Source: Molanna angustata
Taxonomy: Eukaryota; Arthropoda; Insecta; Trichoptera; Molannidae
DNA length: 64,000 nucleotides
Direction: 5' to 3'
Assembly (NCBI GenBank): GCA_963576475.1
Contig: OY754990.1
Location: 7,815,985 to 7,879,984 of the forward strand
Shown one piece after another: positions 43,801 to 55,800 of the stretch (position 1 is the first letter of the stretch; every line of letters begins with the position of its first letter). A model generated the notes under the pieces. That model had not been told where the DNA came from. It worked only from the letters and a program-made list of their open reading frames with translations, and made no database searches. The translations under genes and the position numbers were made by a program.

Positions 43801-46800
43801 AAGAAGAAGAATTTTTTTTAATTCAGAAACCATTCCGAGCATAGGCTCGACAATTCGCCAAAGTTTCATTGCAATCGGATGAACGGTTTCCAGGATAGTC
43901 CACTTTCATAGGTAAAATGACCCAATACTCGATGAAGAAGAAGAAGAAGAAAAAAAATTTAATCCAGAAACCATCCCGGGCATACGCTCGACAATTCACC
44001 AAAGTTTCATTGCAATCGGATGAACTGTTCCCAGGATAGTCCACATCATAGGTATAATGACCTAATACCCGATGAAGAAGAAGAAGAAGAATTTTTTTAA
44101 TCCAGAAACCATCCCGGGCATACACTCGACAATTCATCAAAGTTTCATTGCAATCGGATGAACGGTTCCCAGGATAATCCACCTTCATAGGTAAAATGAA
44201 GGTGGATGAAGAAGAAGAAGAAGAAAAAAATTTTGATCCAGAAACCATCCCTGGTATACTCTCGACAATTCACCAAAGTTTCATTGCAATTGGATGAACG
44301 GTTTAGGAGCGCATTCAACACATACATACAAACATTCAAATTTATAATATAGATACAAGATATGAGAACTATCGTTCTCTTCTTAAATTCAAGCGGGTTT
44401 AGCAACAGTGTCACGAGGTAAGGTTGAGTGGGCGTTGACCTTACGGAAACATGGATAAGAATGACGAAGTGTTGGGTTGTGGGACCGAGGCTGCGATGGG
44501 AAGCCGATATTATGAGGGACGCGTCCCAGCTTCTGAGTGTGCCAAACTGGAAGGTAGCAGCAAGTCACAGCAAGTGAGAGGTTGGAGGAGAAAGTTGATA
44601 GATACCAAGGGGAGATTTGCTACTCCCGCCACCACCCGCTATGCATTTGGGTCGACTGTAAACACCCCTTCACAGAACGAGCGACAAAAAAATGCATAGC
44701 ATGAAAAGTAGCTCATGGAGCCCTCTAGATAAGCAATCTCGACACCATAGTGCAAAAAGAACAATCGACGAATGTGAATAGAAGATTCACACTCGTGGAC
44801 TGTCATCGAATTCAGATCTTTTTAAATGTAAAGCATTAAATGTGTGACTAAGATCTCTTTAAAAAAATAAACTTAATGAGAGTCAACCAATAGTTAGGCA
44901 CCATAACTATGACAGAACCTCTTGAAGGCTTTCCTCATGACCAATGGGACCTTGAAGAGGCCCACGGACTGCAACGAGCAGATTCTTTTGTTGATGTGCA
45001 TACAAAATTTTGTCATAGTATGTAATATGGTGGGTTGGATGAAATGCGTAATAGTAATAAGCCCACCAGTGTGCGGTAAATTTGTAATAGCAGCAATTAA
45101 AAAAGAAATAATTTCCAAATGGAAATCCATCCAAAATTTCTATTCCTCCCAAACTATGGCTTCACGACAATGGCATGGCCAAACGAGACGTCGTGTCAGA
45201 TATATGTCGCATCAGAATAGGACACTGCCTTCTTCTTCTTCTTCTTCAGCCTGTTTTCATCCATTCTTGGACATAGGCCTCCCCCTAAATCCTCCACAAC
45301 TCCCTGTCTTGGGCACACTGCATCCATCTCCCTCCGGCACATTTCTTGATGTCATCAGACCACCTTGCCTGGGGTCTGCCGACACCTCTTCGACTTGTTC
45401 TCGGTCGCCATTCTAAGATCTTTTTGGTCCATCGTGAATCCTGGCATCTGGCAATATGCCCAATGCTCAGCCCAGCTCCACTAAAGGCCAGCGACCCTTT
45501 CCGCTACATCGGCTACTTTGGTTCTTTGTCTTATCATGACATTCTGAATTCTGTCCCTTATTGAAATACCCAGCAACTTTCTCTCCATAGCTCTCTGTGT
45601 CACTAACAGCTTGTGCATTATTCTTTTTGTTAGGACCGATATTTCCATTCCATAAGTAATCACTGGGAGTGCTTATTAATGGTCATCTCTACAAGATATA
45701 TGTAAGGGATAGCCCTTCGTGTGCTTGTCGAGAGGAAGTCGAGACCCTGCACCATGTGATTTGAATCTACACTGAATACGATTAATTTATACCTACTATA
45801 TACTTAATATTCCACTACGAATCAATATTCCACATCTTCTATCATTAAATTCCTTACATATTTATTTACATATAGCAAAATTTCTTCGCCTTAATGGATT
45901 TAACCTCTACTTCTTCTTCGATGGCGCTACAGCCCAAATCGAGCCTTGGCCTCCCTCAGCACGCGCCTCCAACGTCCCCTGCCACCAGTTGCCGTCCTCC
46001 AGTTGGACACCTGGAGAAGCTGTTCTGGATCCCTCCTCACACCATCCTCCCACCTCAGCCTTGGTCTTCCAACCTTCCTTTTTCCACCCGGATGTCCATA
46101 TAGAATCCTTCTGGGGACTCGTCTTTCGGGCATTCTTTGTACATGGTCCGCCAATCTCAGTCTAAGTAACCTTATATGGGTTGAGATACACGGGGTCTGA
46201 TAAATGGAGTACAATTCGTCATTACGCCTAATTCTCCATGATCCATCTTCAAAAATGGGTCCACAGATCCTCCGCAGGACTTTTCTCTCAAATGAGTCCA
46301 ACATCTCTGCCATTCTCACTGTTAGCAAAATTTTTTCGCCTTAATGGATTTAACCTATAATGCAATAACCTCTAGTCTCAAAATAATTCAACATTTTTAT
46401 ACTGGCAGAAATCATCCTAATGATTGGGTGGCTAAAAAAAAGGATAAATGAATAAATATATGTGCATGTCAAGGACTAAGTCATTTTATGTATTTTCGAC
46501 ATAACGTGTTGATAATATAAATATAGTTGTCCGGAGTGTAAACGAATCAAGTTAGGTACATATAATCATGATTAAGCAATTTCGCTCCAAATCCGAAAAT
46601 AAAATACGGTAAATCTGTTGAGGGGTAAAATATAATTTGATAATGTAATTATGAAGTAGAATAAGCGAGAATTAGAGGGAGAGGAGGTAGGTTGAGAAAG
46701 AAATGGATAGATGGCAGTGTGTCATGTAACATCTGCTGTGTAATTTATAGCACTCTCGACATTACTACCTATATAGGTCCCATCATATTATTAAATCACG

Positions 46801-49800
46801 CCCCTCCATTCATGGTGCCCGGATACTTTTTAATATTTATTTATTTATTGATACTGTGAGGAATTGAAAACTATGCTGACAGAAATAAATTCAGCCTGTG
46901 TGAACATCGGATTGAAGATGAACATCTCCAAGACCAAAATGATGAGTAACGCAAAAGTCCTTCCCCATCATAATAGATGGAGTGCAAATTGAAAGAGTAG
47001 ACAGATACATTTATCTAGGCCATACCGTGATGCTTGCCAAAGAAAATCAAGAGAAGACGTGGCCTTGCCTGGGCAGCTTTTGGAAAATTATCATACATTC
47101 TGAAATCCCGTAAATACTCTCATTATTTGAAAAAGAAGCTATTCGATGCATGTATTCTCCCAGTGCTTACTTATGGAATGGAAACATCGGTCCTAACAAA
47201 AAGAATAATGCACAAGCTGTTAGTGACACAGAGAGCTATGGAGAGAAAGTTGCTGGGTATTTCAATAAGGGACAGAATTCAGAATGTCATGATAAGACAA
47301 AGAACCAAAGTAGCCGATGTAGCGGAAAGGATCGCAAGCCTTAAGTGGAGCTGGGCTGGGCATATTGCCAGATGCCAGGATTCACGATGGACCAAAAAGA
47401 TCGTAGAATGGCGACCGAGAACAAGCCGAAGAGGTGTCGGCAGACCCCAGGCAAGGTGGTCTGATGACATCAAGAAATGTGCCGGAGGGAGATGGATGCA
47501 GTGAGTCAAAGACAGGGGGTTGTGGAAAATCAAGGGGGAGGCCTATGTCCAAGAGTGGATAAAAACAGGCTGAAGAAGATGACTGTAAGCTCTGCAACCT
47601 TTTCAGACTGGACGGACGTGGCAGACACAGACATAATACAGACACCACCATGCCATGTCACCAATTTTTTCTGTGATTTTTCAATGTAATTTATTTATTT
47701 TCTCTTTGTATTTGTACGCTCCTCTTTGTTTGAAAGCTAGTTTTCTTTGTCAGTTCTTTCTAGTAATACTAATTGAACTGACGAAAAAAAAGAAAAAAAC
47801 ATGTTGCAAACCCCTTAGCCAGAGATTATATAAGCACCAACAACCTCTTGTTTTGCACACTTTGAAAATGGTCACTGGATGACCGAAACTAGTATAACTG
47901 AAAAACTTCGGTTTTATTTTACCATACCAAATTTATTTATAATATTTCAGAAAGTTTATATCAAATTAGGATGTTCAGGATTATATGCTCTTTTATTTTG
48001 ACATTGGCCCTGAGTCAAATTGAAAACGCTGTTCGTTATCGCCAAGCGCTATTTTTTTTTTGTATGTGATTTGACGTTTGTTGTAGAAATTTTTTCTACA
48101 ATAACAAACAACAAACGTCAAATCCCATACAAAAAAAAATTAGCGCTTGGCGATAACGAACAGCGTTTTCAATTTGACTTGGGGGCAATGTCTTACTCTT
48201 TTTAGTGTCTTACTGACATTTTTATTTCTTCCCGATGTGAGGACTCGAATTTCTTCTTCGTGGATTGTTCCCGATTATTGGACCACGCAATTCCTTACTA
48301 GACACGGCAGTTTCAAAAGTTATCTCTTTCGTTTTCACTTATCCGATTCGTCCTCATGTCAGCTTTGTGATAACGCTGAGCAGACTTCTGAGCATATCTT
48401 ATGGGAATGCACTAACTTCTCCGTGTCAACTTTCCGACGAGAACTCTACGACGATGTCCGAGGGAATTTCTTTGGACCCATTGGACATGCAGACCTTGTA
48501 GCTACGAAGAGCAACTTTAGGGCTTTCAAGAATTTCTGTCTTAAATTCGATGCACTCTTATCTTCACTATCAGTGAACAGTGAGCCAGTTGTTTTCACAT
48601 GATTAGCTCTCTTTGGCACATTAAGTGCAGTGTCTGTAAGGTTTTAGAGTTCTCCGGAATCTTTGTATGTTCTTTATGTGTTCCTTCAGAGTTTTGAAAG
48701 AGGCCGTTATTAGTCCCCATAAACAGAACGGGTGGTGGTGAGGGCAGAACAGTGTCTTACGCGACGTCCTACGTAGGCGATTCAAAGCGGAGGCGAAGCG
48801 GCGCGGCGCGGCGCGAAAATAACAAACAGTCGGTAACTATGGAAGTGTCCTACGTTACCGACCGTGAGTATGGTACGATGCGGTACGGCGCGATGCGAAG
48901 CGAACGCGATTAGTTGGTTTGATATTTTCGCACGAATTGGAAGCGGTACCATAGTTTTTTTAATGTGAGAAGCGCGATTCGTATGCACGTAGGACAGAGC
49001 CACCGCATCGCTTTGAATTCGCGTATATCCGCTTCGGATCGCTTCGCAATCGCGTTCGCTTTGAATCGCCTACGTAGGACGTCGCGTTACTCTGTCAAAA
49101 TAAAAGTAACGCAAACAGACACAATGGGGGATAATACAAGTGTGTTTGATATTATAATATTTTGGCAATATCATAAATTAATGTTGAAGCAATTAGATCG
49201 AGCCCGGATATTATTTTTCTCTTAAAATAATTAACAAGCTCTCTCGTCCTTACATACTTATATAAATGTTGTAAAGTCTGTAATTTAATATGAAACAACC
49301 CGTGATATAAACTTTGACAGATAAATATACATTCGCTAAAAAGTAAATTAATCAAATTTAACAAATTAGCAACATTTTCAGCAATTAATCATAAAACTCT
49401 ATCTCTCTCTCACTCACTACCTTCAGTGCTGTGTGCAAAACTACCTTCAGTCTTGTGAGAAAAAAAATGGGAACTCACAATCCATCTATCCTGTTCTTCG
49501 TGCATCCAAGTTATTTCTGGTGGTGGATTGCCATCGACATCACAGGAGAGGGTGGCAGTGCCTCCAGGTTCTGCAGAGACGTCGGTGGGAGCAGACTTGA
49601 AACGGGGACCATCTGAACAACAAAGAAAAATCAATCGTTATTGGAAAGCACAAGATGTTTATAAAACTATGAATAAACAGAAATCAATCGTCAATGGAAA
49701 GCATAAGATAGATAAGCTATAATTTAAGAGAAATCAATCGTCATTAGATAGTTATAAAACTATGATTAAAGAAAATTCAACCGTTATTGGAAAGCATAAG

Positions 49801-52800
49801 ATAGTTATACAACTATGATTAAAGAAAATTCAACCGTTATTGGAAAGCATAAGATAGTTATAAAACTATGATTAAAGAAAAATGAACCATTATTGGAAAG
49901 CATAAGATAGTTATAAAACTATGATAAAAGAAAATTCAGCCGTTATTGGAAAGCATAAGACAGTTATACAACTATGATTAAAGATAAATAAATCGTTATT
50001 GGAAAGCATATTTTTAAAGAAAAACATTGATATGGAGGGCATAAGATAAGTCATCTATAGAGAAGCAGATGATGCATTGCAGATTCGTAAATAAATTGGA
50101 TAGCATAAGATTGTTTTGAAACTTTGATCAATTCATCGTTATTTATTGGAAAGCACAAGATAGTTATGAAACCTCAATGAAAGAAAAATCAATCGTTATT
50201 GGAAAGCATTAAATAGTTAACACCATGATAAAAGAAATACCAATCGTTATTGGAAAGCATTAAATAGTTAACACTATGTTATAAGAAATACCATGGGAAG
50301 ATATTATATTGAATAATCTCTAAAAAAATTGTTATTAGAAGCACAAGACATATATTATATTCTTCAAATAATAAACTTACACGTGACGTCCAAAGTTTCT
50401 GAGTCTTCGCTCTTCCCGACTGAATTGTGTACTTCACACTTCACTATGGAATCGTGCAGTTTTCTTGATACGTTGTAGATCACCTGAAAACAATTTAAAA
50501 TAATTATAATACATACATACGGGGTAGGCAGAGAGAACCGAAAGCCAATTATTTCTATTTTAACACACATTCATCGCTCTAACGACATTCATACATTGTC
50601 TTATACATGTTCGTCTGTTGTTCACGCTTCTAACATTTCCGTCTTTCAAAATACCGTTCACATGGACTTTCCATCCCTTCCTTGGGCGGCCCCGACCTCT
50701 CATTCCATTCATGACCGCAATGTATATTTTCTTCGTCAGGGGCTCCTCATTCATCCATTCACATATCTTTAACCAGTTGGATAGTAGTATTAAAGAATTG
50801 ACTACAACTAGATCCTTCAAGGCTGCACTGATAAACTGGATACAGATATCAGGTAGGCACTATGCGATGCGGAGGTGGTTATCCGCCCGTCACTTTTGAC
50901 CCGGCACATGTCATGTTTATATTCACATTTCCCACGCAATGGCTGGAAAAACTGGTAAATTAAAAGAAATTGCCGTTTGGCGTAGTGGATATAAAATAAC
51001 AAGAATATGCCTTGTAAAACCAGCTTCGAAAGTGGATGATAACATGATTAGGGGTACAACGAATATCCTGATACCTACACTAAGAGATTTGCAAAATAAT
51101 AATTTATGCGTTCATAAGAATTGAAGAGTTCCATTATTTGTCATGGATCTCATTAAAGCACCTTGACAAAATTTAAATCATATCACAAATGCAATACTCC
51201 CTTTCTTACAAAAAAAGAATACTGAAAGTCACCCACCGCTTACCCGGGTATCTCAGGCGCGTTAGCACCTCTTTACCCGCACTTACTTGCAAATCTATTT
51301 ACGCAGGCGGGCTCTGAGTTTGCCGGATGGGCTCCCCCCAACAAACCCCGCCTGCTAAATTATGGACTCTCAGTGCCCTCATTCGAGGATGAAGCCTACC
51401 TAATGCATCTTACTAATTAAAACTAATCTTAATTTCTAGGTACTTATAACTACTTATAACTAGCATCATACTATAACTATACATCTTACAAGCTAATTGT
51501 CTTAATACTACTATCTTAGTCTTAAGCCTTAGATTAATAGGTGAGGGAGCCAGGACAGAGGCGTCCTGACATTTCAAACGAGCCATCGCACCCGCATCAC
51601 CAGGTGCGATAGCTAACCTCGACGCGAGGAAGGAGGACCCACCCAGATGGGGGCACTTGATTTAGACACCTCCACGAAGGGAGAAGGGACGGCACGAAAC
51701 GTCAACGAGTCATCGACCACTCCGCCACAGCATCACTCCAGGCCAGATTAGGCCCACCGCTGTACGAGACCTTCGACCGGGGGTAAACCCGGTCTCCGGA
51801 GCTCATCCCAGCGTGAGACCCACACATCAACAAACTCTTCGTTGATGTGTGGGTCTCATAAAAAAAAAGACGCGGTGAGGAATTATTATCGCTAAACTTA
51901 CAATAATTATATTACGACGAATTGAAAGCATCTTCTAAAGGCCCCCATTCACGATCGTGCCATCCTTCCAAATGGCTTGCCATCACTCCAAAATGAGCTC
52001 TTGAATGTCAAAACCCGCGCAGCCCAATTGGCCTGACACACCAAAATGGAATTCTAAACGATCGAAACTCCATAGTGCCGCGACAAACGGCGCGGCACTT
52101 GTCGGTACGGCATGTTCGTGAGTGTGAAAACCAGCGGTACATTGCGCCATCTCATTGCGCTGAGCTGTTTGACACTCTCGTGAATGCGAAAATACAACAT
52201 TTTCTCTTTGGTTTTTTTCTTTTCCAACTGTCGATTTGTTCAGGAGAACTTTGTTCTCTTAACATATCGACAATGTATCAAGCCAGAATACGCGAGAATT
52301 GTATGGAGAGGTCTACTTTTTTCACGGCTTTTCCAACTTTGAAGTCAAAAAACACCAACTTAGAGGCTTCGCAGCATATATGTTCCATACACGGATTTGC
52401 TCAGAATTCGGAGTAGAACATTTCGTGTGTCTGTGTGTGTGTGTGTGTGTCTGTGTGTGTGTGTGTGTGTATGTCTGTGTGTGTGTGTGTCCGTCCCCCC
52501 TTTATAACTTTTGATCCGCTCAATTTACAGAGCCTTAAATTTCAGAATATATAAACAGTTACAGGCCTACAAAACTTTTATACTCGGAATTTTGAATTTT
52601 TGTTTCAGTCAGGGGTTATCAACTTTTGAATTTTTATTTTATTTTTCCCTATATCTCGGAAACCATAAAAGCTAGAACGCTGAAAATTGGTATAAACATA
52701 GACAAATACAAAATCTCAAATCAGTTTTTTCAAAAAAAATTCCAGGGTTTCTCAAACATTTTTTATTAAGAAAAGTATTTTTTTTATGATAAATTTATGA

Positions 52801-55800
52801 GTTTAACTGCCTATATTTCCATTTATTTTTAAAATATCGAAAAAAGCCGAAACATCCCAACTAGATAATTTAATTTTATATAAAAAATATTAACATTGTA
52901 GCAGTACATCTCAATTTTTTTTTAACAATTTTTATAAAAATTGAATTTAGTGACGACATCGCTTCATACAATTTGTATGGTAGTCACCTATACACAATAT
53001 CAAAGAAGACTTAATAGTTTGATACTTCATCTCTAAACATACAATATACATATACCATCATGCTGTTTTCATATTCCGGGTAGGAAAAAAAGACTGACCT
53101 CCATACTATCCTATCTTGACTACCTAGGTACATGTGTTGTATAGAAAACTAAATATCATAAAATAATAAATAATTTGTATTTATGGGTTTGGTACTTATT
53201 CTTCAACTATACATACTATCGCTGTCGACAGTTGGATCTCATGTGTTACATGCAACTAGTTATATATAAACAAACCGCTATAGCAGATGTATAAAACTCA
53301 TAATCAGAATTATGACTCATTTTTACTTGAAAAAAAAAAATAGAAATTATTAATGCGAATGTGCCGACCGTTTCATATACTAATTTTGATGGCTCGAAGG
53401 CGCGATGGCGCGCCCGTGAGTGTGATGAAAATGTTATAATGCTCCAAATGGAGCCGGTCCATATGGAGCGACGCCGAATGGCACAATCGTGAACGGGCTG
53501 CTTTATAAGAGAATATTAGCAAAATAATTTGTTATATCTTCCGCCAAACCCTCGTAGTAAGTTTTGGGAGGGACGAAAAGGCATTGTCGGTATTGATTCT
53601 GATGTCACTTAACCAATGTTTGTAACAAAATATTTCGAAATAAAACGTTGAATATTTGACAGCCGAGGAAAAAAAAACTTTAAAGTTTGAGATTTTAAAG
53701 AAGGCCAAACATTTTTTCTTGCGAAGATATAATAAGAAAGATAAAATTACAAAGTTAAAATCGGATAAACATGTTTGAAGGAATATTTCCCTCCATTTAA
53801 AATTTTACGGGAAGATAATATTAAAATGATATATTTTAAGATTCAAGGCAAGATAAAAAGTTGCATTTTATGATTGGGTAATTTCACGATAAAAAGAAGC
53901 ATTTAATAATTGGGTTTATTCAAGATAAAAAGTTGCATTTAATAATTGGATAATTTTACGATAAGAACTTGCATTAAACGATTGGGTAATTTTACGATAA
54001 AAATAAGCATTTGATGATTGGGTTTATTCAAGATAAAAAGTTGCTATTCATAATTGGGTAATTTCATGATAAAAAGTTGCATTTTAAGATAATTGTCTGA
54101 TTCCATGATAAAAAATGGATTTAGTAATTGGGTTATATCACGATAAAAAGAAGCATTTAATGATTGGATGATTTCATGATAAAAATTTGCATTTGATAAT
54201 TGGGTAATTTCACGATAAAAAGAAGCATGGGTGATTTGATGATGAAAAGTTGCATTTAATGATTGGGTAATTTCACGATAAAAAAAAGCATCTAATGATT
54301 GGGTTTATAGCCCAGCGGTAATGTCGTCGCATCACATGCGTGAGGTCGACGGTTCGAATCCGAGCGGGGCACGCACCTCTGGATTTTTAAAAAATCTATG
54401 TGCGGATTTATATCACTAGCTATGTGTAACCATGATCCAATTTGTCTGGTTCCCCTTAAGGGTTACGAAGGTCAGACGGCAGTCGCTTCAATTTAATAAC
54501 CAGACTCGCCAATTCCAGGATCATGGTCAAAGCGTACCCCGATAGAAACGGGACAAAAGCGCTAAGGGGGAAAGAAAAAAAAAATGATTGGGTTTATTCA
54601 CGATAAAAAGTTGCAATTCATAATTGGGAAATTTCAGAATAAAAAGTTACATTTTAATAATTGTCTAATTTCACGATAAGAACTTGCATTTCATAATTGA
54701 ATAATTTCGCAATAAAAAGTTGCATTTAATAATTGAGTAATTTCACGATAAAAAGATGGAATTAATAATTGTGTAATATCACGATAAAAAGATGCGTTTC
54801 TTCTTCTTCTTTTTACCTTATGTGCCATTCCACCCAATCATTAGGATGATTTCTGCTAGTATAAAAATATTATTAAATTATTTTGAGAATTGAGGTTATT
54901 GCATTATAGAATGAATTCATTAAGGCGAAGAAATTAAGCTATATGGAAATAAATATGCAGAAAATTTAATGACATAAAACATCATTTGGTAGTGGAGTAT
55001 TAAGTGTATAGTACAAATCATGTTGGTGTAGATTAGGCATTCAAAAAACACATGACCCAGGTCTCGATTTCCTCTTCACAAACACATGAAGGTTATCCCT
55101 TACATGTATCACGTTGAGGTGACTGTTAGTATTATTAACGTACCATTTCGGTAGTGTAGTCACCAACTACTAGTTCATCGTTCAAATACCATCGGTAGCT
55201 CAAATCATTTGGATTAGCTTCAGCCTTACACCCTGCAATAAAAAAAATATTTTGCGTTAAAAGAAGAAGGGAAAGAAAGCAACAAAATAATATATGTTGT
55301 CGAACAGACCAATAAAATATATAAATATGTACATAAAATCACACCTAATGGTCAAATAAAAGTGAATTGTGATATGATTTATCACAAACAATTGTGATAA
55401 TCCTATAACTTGTCATAGGATTAGTTATAGTTCACAAATTTTTGTGATAAGTTATAGAATAATTCATTTTTTGTGACAAGAATATGATATCACAATTTTT
55501 TGGTGATAAGTTATAGAATATCATAATTTTTGTGAATAAAATTAAGTATATGATATCATCATTTTATTACAAGCTATACTATATCAAATTTTTGTTACAA
55601 ATTATAGGTTTTCTTTATTTATTTGTGACAAGTTATAAGAAAATTCACTTGTTGTGACAAGTTTGAGATTTTTTTGTGACAAGTTATTTTTTGTGGATAA
55701 TCATTTTTTAATGACAAGATAAAGGTTAAAAAAAAACATTTTTTGTGACAATCAATACATTCAATTCTGTGATCATTTATAAAAGATTATCACATATTTT

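Larger units (their letters stand above)
44880..46450 (+). mobile_element. LINE 3' end hosting two further LINE insertions
   Basis: The parts 44880-45228, 45671-45906 and 46324-46450 form one decayed LINE end. It reads [20 protein letters not shown], then a break, then [20 protein letters not shown]. The 3'-UTR has ttcttcgccttaatgg and tcatcctaatgattgggtgg. A second copy of this 3' end is on the minus strand at 54815-55120. Confidence 0.7.

Noticed and set aside
50939..51124. 61-codon plus-strand ORF
   Set aside because: Length is expected by chance and there is no domain or neighbouring splice evidence.
54308..54380. A tRNA gene
   Set aside because: It is the tRNA-derived head of a SINE with target duplication and A-tail.
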